Below, piece by piece: positions 1-8,023 of a stretch of 64,000 nucleotides of DNA. The stretch is from Azospirillum picis. Lineage in GTDB: Bacteria > Pseudomonadota > Alphaproteobacteria > Azospirillales > Azospirillaceae. Location of the stretch: NCBI RefSeq assembly GCF_017876115.1, contig NZ_JAGINO010000019.1, positions 1-64,000 of the forward strand, in the 5' to 3' direction. Positions within the stretch are counted from its first letter, which is position 1. Each line of letters opens with the position of its first letter. The position numbers and the translations under genes were made by a program. The notes under the pieces were generated by a model. It was given only the letters and a program-made list of their open reading frames with translations, did no database searches and was not told where the DNA came from.

Positions 1-2
1 CC

Positions 3-77
3 GAGGATGGAAGCCTCGAGGTTGAAATCAGCATCCACCACGGCGACGAGATCCAGCTCAAGGCTCACCGCTGGTAG
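3..77 (+). CDS. C-terminal tail of an unidentified protein (partial)
   Basis: An open frame enters from the left edge and stops at TAG 75-77. It reads as a plausible acidic protein tail (ends IQLKAHRW). Only 24 residues are visible, so no family can be named. The sequence right after the stop (ttttcagcagcctgctaa) does not continue into another recognisable gene. Confidence 0.25.
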   Translation, partial: EDGSLEVEISIHHGDEIQLKAHRW

Positions 78-142
78 TTTTTCAGCAGCCTGCTAATGGG
101 CACCAGAAGTGCTTTCAAAGGCCTGCTGCAGTTAGCGCAGAT

Positions 143-736
143 GTTCAAACAGCTATTAGCATACTGAATAAATGGAGATCGTCACCATACTATTCAGATA
201 GGTTTTGCAACAAGCCTCTAGCGGTACATGAAACAATCAATTTCCGGCAAGCGTATCTGTTTAAAGCAAGCTTTGAAGGATCTCACGGATACTGCGGGTC
301 GTATTTTGAGCAATCCACCATACTTGGAGCGAATTTCAGAAATGCGGATCTAAGATACGCACAATTTGGAGGCGCCAATTTGGAAGATTGGAAAGCTTAC
401 GGAAACTGTGGCCCAGACGGCAACATCAGACCAGATAATCTGGATGAGGAATTGCATAAATTGAAAGAGTGGGAGAGGTATTATTATGGAGCTGACTTCA
501 CAGGCGCAATCCTTATTGGTGCGAATTTCCAGGACGCAGGGCTAACCGGAGCCATATTTAAAAAAGCGGATCTTAATGGAACGTCATTCAAGGGCGCGAA
601 TATCGGAAGAGCGGATTTCCGAGAGTCCCTGAATTTGAATGCTGAACAGCTCGCCGAGGCTTGTGCGGATGACACATTTTTCCCTCCTGATAGAATGAAA
701 GATGAGGCCGTAAAGGTGAAGCGGTGTAGTAACTAA
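143..736 (+). pseudogene. Pentapeptide-repeat protein, 5'-truncated remnant
   Basis: The frame encodes A(D/N)LxX-type pentapeptide repeats, for example LGANF-RNADL-RYAQF-GGANL, then GADFT-GAILI-GANFQ and KADLN-GTSFK-GANIG-RADFR. It ends with the NLNAEQLAEAC tail typical of this family (a right-handed quadrilateral beta-helix). The repeat frame is open from about 26, but no ATG, GTG or TTG occurs in it before TTG at 380, which falls in the middle of the repeats. The N-terminus is therefore lost or the start is non-standard. Base composition is clearly lower in GC than the rest of the window, which suggests horizontal origin. Function unknown. Confidence 0.6.
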
Positions 737-839
737 AGTTCCTTTTTACGCAATGATTTCCATTCCGGCAATTTGGGTAAATTTTGTGTTCCGCTGCAAA
801 GTTTTACGGCAGGCGCGGGGAACCGTGCAAGTTGCGACT

Positions 840-986
840 TCAGGCGGCCTTCTCCAAGAGGCTTGCGATGAAGGTCGCCTGGGCTGATACGTCGTTGGCA
901 GGAATGGTGGCAACCCGCTCATCGCGGGCCATCGCCATGATTTCGGAGCCGGCGATCGTGCGGAACGCGCTGTGGACGCTCTTGCC
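840..986 (-). pseudogene. C-terminal fragment of an unidentified gene fused behind the ABC ATPase remnant
   Basis: A third minus-strand reading frame gives 48 residues with protein-like composition (starts GKSVHSAF, ends IASLLEKAA, TGA at 840-842). It begins at a run of five Gs where the neighbouring ABC ATPase homology stops, so the region looks like a recombination junction between two gene pieces. I do not recognise the family. Confidence 0.25.
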
Positions 987-1401
987 CCCTTGTCTTGGCC
1001 AGCTCCGACGTCTTTTCCCGCCCGACGCCCTTGACCTTCATCGGTGCCAGGCAGCAGTTCTTGAGAATGGTCAGGTGAGGGAACAGGTTGAAATTCTGGA
1101 AGACCATACCGGTGTCCCGCCGGACGGCGGCGATATCCTTGCCGTTGTTGGTCAGTTCCTTGCCATTGACGACGATGCGCCCGCGGTTGTGCCGTTCGAT
1201 GTGATTGATGCACCGGATCAGGGTCGTGCCGGACCCCGAAGGTCCGCAAATGATGACCCTCTCCCCCTTGCCGATCGCCAGGTCGATGTCCGACCGGGCC
1301 TGGAACTCACCGTAGATTTTGCACACGCCCTCCAGGCGGACGATCGGTTCCTCGTTCCTCGGCGTCGCAGGTTTTTCGGTATCGGCGATTTGAATGTCCA
1401 T
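919..1401 (-). pseudogene. Polar amino-acid ABC transporter ATPase, inactivated (GlnQ/GltL family)
   Basis: The first ~136 residues match GlnQ-type ATPases: IVRLEGVCKIYGEF, a Walker A region, the Q-loop GMVFQNFNLFPHLT, then TILKNCCLAPMKVKG. Two lesions are visible. Walker A reads GPSGSGTT instead of GPSGSGKST, which fits an in-frame 3-base loss removing the catalytic lysine. Homology also ends before the LSGGQ signature, Walker B and H-loop, where the frame runs into an unrelated 3' sequence. Normal family length is ~240-255 residues. It is the last gene of the leftward transport operon, so the importer would need an ATPase from elsewhere. Confidence 0.8.
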
Positions 1402-1454
1402 GGGCCATTTTCCAACCGTTCAAAGGTCTGCCGGGATTTTGCAAGTTCGGGGGC

Positions 1455-2150
1455 TCACCGCTGTGCCGCGTGGGCGGCCGTTCGGCGCTTGAGGATGGCG
1501 ACGCAGTGCGATGCCAGGCTGCAGATGGCGAGATAAACCAGGGCCACGGTCACGGAGAGCTCCACGAACCGGCCGTTGAGCTGGACAAGTTTCGACGCCG
1601 CCCCGACAAGATCCGTCAGGGAAAGCACATAGACCAGGGACGTATCCTGAAAAAGAATGATGGTCTGGCTGAGCACGATCGGCGCCACCGTCCTGGCGAC
1701 CTGGGGAAGGACGACGTAGCGGTAGGCTTGCGGCGTGGTAAGGCCAAGGGCATGCGAGGCCTCGACCTGGCCGCGGTTCAGGGCGCGCAGTCCGACCCGG
1801 ATGATCTCCGAGTAATAAGCGGCTTCGAACAGGCAGAAGGTGATGAAGGCCGTCGACGTCGGACCGATCGAGATGGGCCGGCCGTCCGGCGACAGCGACC
1901 CGAGGATGATCGGAACCAGGAAGAAGAACCAGAACAGGACGAGGATCAGCGGAATGGATCGCATCGTCGCGATGTAGATCCGGTCGGCATGGCCCAGCAC
2001 CGGGATCTCCAGATGCTGCGCCAGGGCGAGACCGGTCCCGAGCACGATCCCCGCCGTGAAGGCCGTTGCGGTCAGGGCCAGGGAAAAGGCGAGCCCCGAA
2101 CACAGATAAGGCCAGGCCTGAAGGACGACCGTGAAATCGATGGCTTGCAT
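1455..2150 (-). CDS. Polar amino-acid ABC transporter permease (GltK-like)
   Basis: 231 residues with a HisM/GlnP-type inner-membrane permease pattern: N-terminal hydrophobic segment, RSIPLILVLFWFFF, then the EAA loop region EIIRVGLRALNRGQVEASHALGLTTPQAYRYVVLPQ. ATG at 2150 is chosen because it starts the first hydrophobic helix and follows the upstream permease stop by 2 bases. It would form the membrane channel with the neighbouring permease for uptake of an acidic or other polar amino acid. The cognate ATPase downstream is broken. Confidence 0.85.
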   Translation of the reverse strand: MQAIDFTVVLQAWPYLCSGLAFSLALTATAFTAGIVLGTGLALAQHLEIPVLGHADRIYIATMRSIPLILVLFWFFFLVPIILGSLSPDGRPISIGPTSTAFITFCLFEAAYYSEIIRVGLRALNRGQVEASHALGLTTPQAYRYVVLPQVARTVAPIVLSQTIILFQDTSLVYVLSLTDLVGAASKLVQLNGRFVELSVTVALVYLAICSLASHCVAILKRRTAAHAAQR

Positions 2151-2152
2151 GT

Positions 2153-2911
2153 CTAGGCTCCCTTCGCCGTCCGCAGGCGACCGAAGCGCGGCCGGCTGCG
2201 CTGTGCCGGCCCTGGAATGTGGAAACGGCGGTCGACCAGGGTCATCAGGCCGTAGGCCACGAGGGCTAGGGTCAGATAGGCGAGGGTGGCTGCGCCGAAA
2301 GCCGCGAAGGTCTGGAAGGTTTCCTCGCTGACCTGACGCGCCTGGGCGGTGAGTTCCAGCAGGCCGATGGTCAAAGCCACCGACGTGTTCTTGTAGATCG
2401 CCATCACTTCGCTGGTCAGGCTGGGCACGATCAGCCGCAGCGCCTGCGGCAGGATCACCAGCCGGTAGGCTTGGACGGACGAAAGCCCCAGCGCGCGCGT
2501 GGCTTCGGCCTGTCCCTTCGGCAAGGCCTCGATCCCCGCCCGGACCTGTTCGGCGACGCGCGACGCCGTGTAGAAGGACAGGCAGGCCAGGGCCGGCAGG
2601 AAGCTTCCCCAAGGCGGCGGAAGCTGCTTGAGCCAGCCGCCGGCCGCGGCCGGCAGGATTTCGGGCAGGACGAAGTACCAGAGGAACATCTGGACGAGGA
2701 CCGGGATGTTCCGGAAGATTTCGACATACAGGCGCGCCAGGAGCGCGACGGAGCGTCTTTCGACCGTCCTGCCGACGCCGACCAGGACGCCGACGGCAAA
2801 CGCAATCCACCATCCGAAAAACGCCAGGGCGAGAGTCCAGCCAAGCCCCGACATCAACCAGTCCAGATAGCGTTGGCCATCGGACGCTTGATCGAAAAGA
2901 ACATCGAACAT
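2153..2911 (-). CDS. Polar amino-acid ABC transporter permease (GltJ-like)
   Basis: 252 residues from ATG 2911 (MFDVLFDQ). The family motifs are present: YVEIFRNIPVLVQMFLWYF, and the EAA loop with RAGIEALPKGQAEATRALGLSSVQAYRLVILPQ. About five hydrophobic helices are visible. GltJ proteins typically pair with GltK in glutamate/aspartate importers, as here with the gene 2 bases downstream. A longer start (2929) is possible but adds only an unusual PRGCR leader. Confidence 0.85.
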   Translation of the reverse strand: MFDVLFDQASDGQRYLDWLMSGLGWTLALAFFGWWIAFAVGVLVGVGRTVERRSVALLARLYVEIFRNIPVLVQMFLWYFVLPEILPAAAGGWLKQLPPPWGSFLPALACLSFYTASRVAEQVRAGIEALPKGQAEATRALGLSSVQAYRLVILPQALRLIVPSLTSEVMAIYKNTSVALTIGLLELTAQARQVSEETFQTFAAFGAATLAYLTLALVAYGLMTLVDRRFHIPGPAQRSRPRFGRLRTAKGA

Positions 2912-2998
2912 TCGACAACCCCTCGGCACGGTTTCCGGTTGGCCGCATCGGCACCGGACGGCGCCGGCACCATCGGCGGCGGTCGGTGGGACCGGAAC

Positions 2999-3946
2999 CT
3001 AAGGGGTGAGGGCGTCGCTGGGGTGGGTGACGCGTTCCTTCAGGGCCGCGCTCATCGGCAGATAGAGGCTCATCCCGGCCGGCGGGATCGGCTGCACGAA
3101 CCAGCGCTCGTACAGGCGGTCGAACTCGCCCGACGCCATCACCCGCGCCAGCACCCCATCGACCAGCCGCTTGAAGCCGGCATCGTCGCGGGCGAGCATC
3201 AAGCCGTAGAAGGTGCTGTCGCCACGGGAGTCCGGCAGGACGGCAAAGGCTTTCGGGTCGGGTGCGTTGGCCACCAGCCCGGCCTGCAGGATATCGTCTT
3301 CGAACCAGGCGGCGGCACGGCCGGTGCGGAGCATCAGCAGGGATTCCGCCTGGTCCTTGGTTTGGATGAAGGCCAGGTCGAGGGATTTTTCGCGATTGAT
3401 CCGCTCGGCGACCGAACGGTTGAGCGACCCCTGCGTCACGACCACGGGTTTTCCCTTCAGCTCGTCCGCCTTGGCGATCCCCGAAGAGGCCAGCGTGAGC
3501 CATCTGGCCTGGCTGACGAACGTCGCCACCGAGAAGGCGATCTGCTTCTGGCGTTCGGCGGTGTTGGTCGTGCTGCCGCATTCGAGATCGACGGTGCCGT
3601 TCTGGATCAGCGGAATGCGGTTCGACGCGTTGACGGCCACATAGGCGATCTTGAGATCGGGACGCTTCAGCTCCGCCTTCACATGCTCGGCCACCGCCTG
3701 GCACAGGTCGATGGACAATCCGACAGGCTTCTGGTTGCCGTCCAGGTAGGAGAAGGGAACCGACGATTCACGATAGCCGAGCGTCAGCGTGCCGGTGTCC
3801 GCGATCTTGGCAAGCGTCCTGCCGTCGGCGGCAGCAGTGGCGGCAGCAGTGGCGGCCATGGCCGTGGTCGTAGACGTGGCCGCGGCGAGCGCCATCAGGC
3901 CGAGAGCGCCGAGGGCGGTGCCGACGAAGAATTGACGTGATTGCAT
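2999..3946 (-). CDS. Periplasmic amino-acid-binding protein (family 3 solute-binding, GltI-like)
   Basis: 315 residues with a signal peptide (Ala/Thr-rich, about residues 1-40) and an SBP_bac_3 domain: DTGTLTLGYRESSVPFSYLD, KPVGLSIDLCQAVAEHV, and IQNGTVDLECGSTTNTAERQK. The GltI/AatJ group typically binds glutamate, aspartate or their amides. An AGGAGG Shine-Dalgarno sequence lies 4 bases before ATG 3946. It sits between the dialkylglycine decarboxylase and the two permeases in one leftward operon, so the ligand may be the substrate of that enzyme (an alpha,alpha-dialkyl or related amino acid). That link is inference. Confidence 0.85.
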   Translation of the reverse strand: MQSRQFFVGTALGALGLMALAAATSTTTAMAATAAATAAADGRTLAKIADTGTLTLGYRESSVPFSYLDGNQKPVGLSIDLCQAVAEHVKAELKRPDLKIAYVAVNASNRIPLIQNGTVDLECGSTTNTAERQKQIAFSVATFVSQARWLTLASSGIAKADELKGKPVVVTQGSLNRSVAERINREKSLDLAFIQTKDQAESLLMLRTGRAAAWFEDDILQAGLVANAPDPKAFAVLPDSRGDSTFYGLMLARDDAGFKRLVDGVLARVMASGEFDRLYERWFVQPIPPAGMSLYLPMSAALKERVTHPSDALTP

Positions 3947-4049
3947 GATGCCTCCTGTCGGCCGCCCGCGGGCGACCCTGGCCGTAGGTCTCTGCGATCG
4001 GACGGCCGGAGACGCCGGCCGCCCGACGGGTTCGCCCGCCTTCTCCCGG

Positions 4050-5372
4050 TCAGGCCGCCTTGCTCGCCGCCAGCTCGTCCAGGCTATCGCGCAGGGACCG
4101 GTCGAGGATGTCGACCGCGCGGTCGATCTCCTCGGTCGAGACGGTCAGCGGCGGCGCGATGCGCCACACCGAGCCGCGCTCCGGCCGCCTGCGGATGTTC
4201 ATGCTCAGGCCGCGCTCGAAGCACTTCTGCGTGGTCAAGGCACCCAACTGGTGGGCCGGCGTGCGGGAGGTCCGATCGGTGACGAGTTCGACGCCGAGCA
4301 GCAGGCCAAGGCCCCGGATGTCGCCGATGGCCTCGTAGCGCTGCTGCAACTCCTCCAGCCGGCCGCGCAGATAGGTCCCCATGACGTTGGCCCGCGCGAC
4401 CAGGCTTTCCCGCTGGATGACGTTGAGGACCGCCAGCCCGACCTCGGCGGCGAGCGGGTCCGAGACGTGGCTGGTGTAGAAGGCGAATTTCTTGGAATGG
4501 ATGTCGTCCTCGATCTTCGCGGTCGTGGAAACCGCCGCAACCGGCAGGCCGCCGCCCAGCGTCTTCGACATGGTCATGATGTCCGGAACGACGCCGAAAT
4601 ACTCCGCGCCCGTCCGGGTCCCGATGCGGCCGAACGCCGTCTGGGCCTCGTCGAAGATCAGCAGCATGCCACGGTCGTCGGCCGCCTTCCGCAGCGCCTG
4701 CATGAAGGCCTTCGGGGGCACCAGCACGCCGCCGGCGCTGACCACCGGCTCCACGATGATGGCCGCGCCGCGGCCGGTCGACTGCATGTCGAACATCTTG
4801 AGCGCAAGGTCGAGATTGGCCAGTGCCGCCTCTTCCTCGGTCGCCTTGTCGATGTAGGGCCGGTAGGCGTTCGGTTCGGGGATGACGTAGATGCCGGACA
4901 CCGGAACGCCGTAGCCCTTGCGGTCGCTTGCCATCGAAACCGCGCTGGCCCCACCGGTGATGCCGTGCCACGAACCGCCCAGCGCCAGGATCTCGAAGCC
5001 GCCGGTGTACATCTTCGCCATGCGAAGGGCGACTTCGCTGGCCTCCGAGCCGGTGTTGATGAAGATCGAGCGCTTGAGATCCCCCGGCAACCAGTCCCGC
5101 GCCAGCGTCTGGGCGAGCTCGGCCACCACCTCCGGGATCATGCCGCTGAAGAAATGGAAGGCCTTTTCACCGGCGCGATGCACCGCATCGACGATGGCCG
5201 GATGGTTGTGGCCGATCGTTGCGCACATCTGGCCCGACGTGAAGTCGAGATACTCCCGCCCCTGACTGTCCTTTACGATGGTTCCTTTCGCCGACGTAAA
5301 CAGGGTCGGGAAGACGTCGCCACCATATCTGACCAGGTGCTCCTGAGCCAGATTGTAAAGATCTTCCTTCAT
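4050..5372 (-). CDS. dgdA: 2,2-dialkylglycine decarboxylase (PLP, class III aminotransferase fold)
   Basis: 440 residues, close to the 433 of Burkholderia DgdA. The enzyme decarboxylates 2,2-dialkylglycines (e.g. 2-aminoisobutyrate) and transfers the amino group to pyruvate. Active-site positions known from that protein are visible in order: DFTSGQM (the Gln), GSWHG (the Trp/His stacking on PLP), EPVVSAGG (the Ser), DEAQTAFGR (the PLP-nitrogen Asp), SKTLGGGLP (the Schiff-base Lys) and RIAPPLTVS (the carboxylate-binding Arg). These separate it from plain omega-aminotransferases. An AAGGA site precedes ATG 5372. It heads the leftward amino-acid transport operon and faces a divergent LysR gene, its probable regulator. 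Confidence 0.85.
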   Translation of the reverse strand: MKEDLYNLAQEHLVRYGGDVFPTLFTSAKGTIVKDSQGREYLDFTSGQMCATIGHNHPAIVDAVHRAGEKAFHFFSGMIPEVVAELAQTLARDWLPGDLKRSIFINTGSEASEVALRMAKMYTGGFEILALGGSWHGITGGASAVSMASDRKGYGVPVSGIYVIPEPNAYRPYIDKATEEEAALANLDLALKMFDMQSTGRGAAIIVEPVVSAGGVLVPPKAFMQALRKAADDRGMLLIFDEAQTAFGRIGTRTGAEYFGVVPDIMTMSKTLGGGLPVAAVSTTAKIEDDIHSKKFAFYTSHVSDPLAAEVGLAVLNVIQRESLVARANVMGTYLRGRLEELQQRYEAIGDIRGLGLLLGVELVTDRTSRTPAHQLGALTTQKCFERGLSMNIRRRPERGSVWRIAPPLTVSTEEIDRAVDILDRSLRDSLDELAASKAA

Positions 5373-5589
5373 TTTCGATTTTCCTTTGGAAACGTGAGCG
5401 ATCTGGATTTCCGACTTAAAAGCAGTCTCGTCGTGAGAGCCTCCGAACTTCTGGACGAACTCACAGGACTGACAGTTATCCCCGACCAGACGCGCCGGAT
5501 TTTGCTCAGATTTACTTGGATTTCCTTGACAGGATTGATACCGAATGCTTCACTGCCCAACCAGCCGAAAAAAGTCAGCGCCTTGTGAG

Positions 5590-6510
5590 ATGAATTCAAC
5601 AGCCGGACCCAAACGCCCCCGACTGCCTCCGCTCAAGGCTCTGCTTGCCTTCGACGCAGCCTGCCGGCACGGCAGCTTCAGCCAGGGCGCCGAGGAGCTC
5701 GGCGTGACCCCCTCGGCCGTGAGCCACCAGATTCAGCAGTTGGAGGATTTCCTGGGAATATCCCTGTTTCAAAGGCATGCAGGCCGGGCGGTCCTTACGA
5801 ACACCGGGCAGGCCTACGCCCGCGAGATCGGACACGCACTGGGACTGATCGCCGAGGCGACCCGGCGAGCCGCCCCACAATCCCAAACCGGGCACCTCGT
5901 CATCGCCTCCGGTCCCAGCTTTGCGGCCAAATGGCTGCAGCCGCGCCTTCCACAGTTCCTGGCTGCCAATCCAGGGGTGAAGGTGCGGCTGTCGACATTG
6001 TCCGACCGTGGGGATTTCGACAACGCCCGGTTCGATATCGCGATCTCCTATGGCCGGCCGGCATCGCCGCAATGGCATGCCGAGCCTTTGTTGATCGAAA
6101 GGCTCCGACCCTACTGTTCTCCGCAGCTTGCGGAAGCGCTCGGCCTGAAGACGGTCGAGGACCTGGCGCGCGCGACACTGATCCACTCGGTCAACGCTCT
6201 GACCTGGGCCGAATATCTTCGCACCATCGGCCATGACGGCCTCAGGCCGGTGAACGAGCTCTGGCTTGACCGGTCGACCATGGCAATCGACGCTGCGGTC
6301 GCCGGCATGGGGGTCGTCCTCGAAAGCGAACTCCTGACCGCGCGGGAGGTCCATGACGGCAAGCTCGTTCCGTTGTACGAGGGGGCGTCGCTGCAGGTGG
6401 AGACAACGTCCTATTTCCTGGTCAAGCCACCCGGATACCGGCACGGCACACGGATCGCGGCGTTCGAAAAATGGCTGAGGAACGGGATCGCCGCCGAGAG
6501 GAAGGTTTGA
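5590..6510 (+). CDS. LysR-family transcriptional regulator (GcvA-like)
   Basis: 306 residues. The N-terminal winged HTH reads LPPLKALLAFDAACRHGSFSQGAEELGVTP, SAVSHQIQQLEDFLG, LFQRHAGRAVLTNTG. The C-terminal effector domain has the GcvA/AmpR-type pattern (SGPSFAAKWLQPRLPQFLAANP, GMGVVLESELLTAREVHDGKLV). It is transcribed away from the dialkylglycine decarboxylase operon across a ~217-bp gap, the usual arrangement for a LysR activator and its target. A TTGACA hexamer at 5526-5531 could be its -35 box. ATG 5590 is preferred over the longer 5545 start because it begins just before the conserved HTH. Confidence 0.85.
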   Translation: MNSTAGPKRPRLPPLKALLAFDAACRHGSFSQGAEELGVTPSAVSHQIQQLEDFLGISLFQRHAGRAVLTNTGQAYAREIGHALGLIAEATRRAAPQSQTGHLVIASGPSFAAKWLQPRLPQFLAANPGVKVRLSTLSDRGDFDNARFDIAISYGRPASPQWHAEPLLIERLRPYCSPQLAEALGLKTVEDLARATLIHSVNALTWAEYLRTIGHDGLRPVNELWLDRSTMAIDAAVAGMGVVLESELLTAREVHDGKLVPLYEGASLQVETTSYFLVKPPGYRHGTRIAAFEKWLRNGIAAERKV

Positions 6511-6638
6511 TTTCAGTAGGCGTGCCCGATTTCCCGGCGTCGGGACGGAAACCGCCGCCGGCGCCCCGCGACGGCACGCTTCCGGAAGAGGGCGATCCTC
6601 GCCAAACGCGATGCCCTTGTTCGCTTCTCCAACCATCC

Positions 6639-6668
6639 TTGACAGGATGCCGCAGGCTCCCCTAGCTT
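6639..6668 (+). promoter_or_regulatory. Predicted sigma-70-type promoter of the TPP-riboswitch operon
   Basis: TTGACA at 6639-6644, an 18-base spacer, then TAGCTT at 6663-6668. The expected start (~6675) falls at the 5' strand of the riboswitch P1 stem. The rest of the gap after the LysR gene (6511-6638) shows nothing else recognisable. Confidence 0.55.
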
Positions 6669-6672
6669 GGTC

Positions 6673-6790
6673 GCGTTCCCTGGGGGGCCTCGTTAGGAGG
6701 CTGAGACTCCGCCGGCCGGGCTTCGTCCCGGCAACGCGGTGACCCACCGAACCTGATCCGGGTCATGCCGGCGTAGGGATGCGGAACATC
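6673..6790 (+). promoter_or_regulatory. TPP (THI-box) riboswitch
   Basis: The conserved core of the thiamine pyrophosphate riboswitch is present: GGAGG-CTGAGA (CTGAGA at 6701-6706), GACCC then ACCTGATC at 6751-6758, GGGTCATGCC, and GCGTAGGGA ending at 6779. A variable hairpin (CCGGGCTTCGTCCCGG) occupies the usual optional-stem place. GTTCC (6675-6679) can pair with GGAAC (6783-6787) to close P1. The family binds TPP and shuts off thiamine biosynthesis or transport genes. Here it precedes the luxE-like/luxC-like/ABC/SDR operon. Confidence 0.93.
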
Positions 6791-6813
6791 GGGCGGGTCA
6801 ACGCCCCCTTTTT
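6791..6813 (+). terminator. Rho-independent terminator of the riboswitch expression platform
   Basis: GGGCG, loop GGTCAA, CGCCC, then CCTTTTT directly after the aptamer. A short GC stem followed by a U-run fits transcription attenuation: TPP-bound RNA terminates before the luxE-like gene, which starts ~73 bases downstream. Confidence 0.6.
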
Positions 6814-6885
6814 CCGTCCTGACACCCGTGGTCCGCCAGCCATGGTCCGCCGCACCGCCGGCCGGATCGGCCGCCCTCGCGAAAG

Positions 6886-8022
6886 GTGTCAGTGGACGTG
6901 TCCGACGCTCGAACCTCCGAAGCCCGCCTGATCGACGAACTGCTCGCCTTCATCGCTTCCGGCGATATCGAGGGTATCGGCGACGACGCCTTCAACCGCC
7001 TGGCCTTGCGGGTCTTCGCCCACCAGTTCGACCACAACGCGCCCTACCGCCGCTTCGCCGTACAGCGCGGCCGCACGCCGCGCACGGTGCGGAGCTGGCG
7101 CGAGGTGCCCGCCGTCCCGATCAGCGCCTTCAAGGACCTGACACTGAGCTGCCGGCCGCCGGAGGAGTGCGAGCGGGTCTTCATGACCAGCGGCACCACC
7201 CGCGGCGTGCGGGGCAAGAGCCACCATCCGACGCTGGCGGTCTACGACCGCTCGATGACCGCCAACTTCGCCCGCCGCTTCATGCCCGCCGACCCCGGCC
7301 GCCCGGACCAGCGGCAGGCGCGCCTGCGCATGGGCATCCTGTTCCCGACCGAGGAGGCGATGCCGAACTCCTCGCTGGCCCATTACCTGGCACTTGCACT
7401 GCGGGAGTTCGGCACCTCCGACAGCCGCCATTTCATCGGCGACGGCGGGCTCGACGTCGCCGCCGTAACCGCCGAGCTGGAACGGGCAGAGCGCGACGGC
7501 GAGCCCTACGCCCTGCTCGGCGCCAGCTACGGCTTCGTCCACCTGATGGACGCCCTGCGCGCCCTGGGCCGGCGCTTCTCGCTTCCCGCCGGCAGCCGCA
7601 TCCTCGACACCGGCGGCTTCAAGGGCCAGTCGCGCGAGCTGGAGCCCGACGAGTTCTACGAATGCCTCTCAGCGTTCTTCGGCGTGCCGCGCAGCGCCTG
7701 CATCAACATGTACGGCATGACCGAGCTGAGCACCCAGTTCTACGACGACGGCAACGCGGTCTGCCCGTCGGTCAAATCCGGGCCGCACTGGATCCGCAGC
7801 CGCCTGATCAACCCCCTGACCGGGGAGGAGGTGCCGGACGGCGCGGTCGGCGTGCTGGTGCACCACGACCTGGCGCATTTCAACTGCGCCTCGGCCATCC
7901 TGACCGAGGATGCCGGGATCGCCGCGGGGGGCCGCTTCCGCCTGCTCGGCCGCGCCGACGGCGCCGACGCCAAGGGCTGCTCGATGGCGGTCGAGGAGTT
8001 CCTCAAGGCGGCGCGACCCTGA
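6886..8022 (+). CDS. LuxE-type acyl-protein synthetase (ATP-dependent carboxylate activation)
   Basis: 378 residues, the normal LuxE/PaaK-like length. LuxE proteins adenylate a carboxylic acid, take the acyl group on a cysteine and pass it to LuxC. Family motifs: the nucleotide-binding loop TSGTTRGVRGKSHH (~residues 102-115), DTGGFKGQSREL (~244-255) and YGMTELSTQFYDD (~276-288). The start could be GTG 6886 or GTG 6892; the latter is better spaced from GAAAGG at 6881-6886. The luxC-like gene begins 1 base after its stop, so the two are surely coupled. There is no luxAB nearby, and the TPP riboswitch upstream argues against a luminescence role. The natural acid is unknown. Confidence 0.85.
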   Translation: MSVDVSDARTSEARLIDELLAFIASGDIEGIGDDAFNRLALRVFAHQFDHNAPYRRFAVQRGRTPRTVRSWREVPAVPISAFKDLTLSCRPPEECERVFMTSGTTRGVRGKSHHPTLAVYDRSMTANFARRFMPADPGRPDQRQARLRMGILFPTEEAMPNSSLAHYLALALREFGTSDSRHFIGDGGLDVAAVTAELERAERDGEPYALLGASYGFVHLMDALRALGRRFSLPAGSRILDTGGFKGQSRELEPDEFYECLSAFFGVPRSACINMYGMTELSTQFYDDGNAVCPSVKSGPHWIRSRLINPLTGEEVPDGAVGVLVHHDLAHFNCASAILTEDAGIAAGGRFRLLGRADGADAKGCSMAVEEFLKAARP

Positions 8023-8023
8023 G

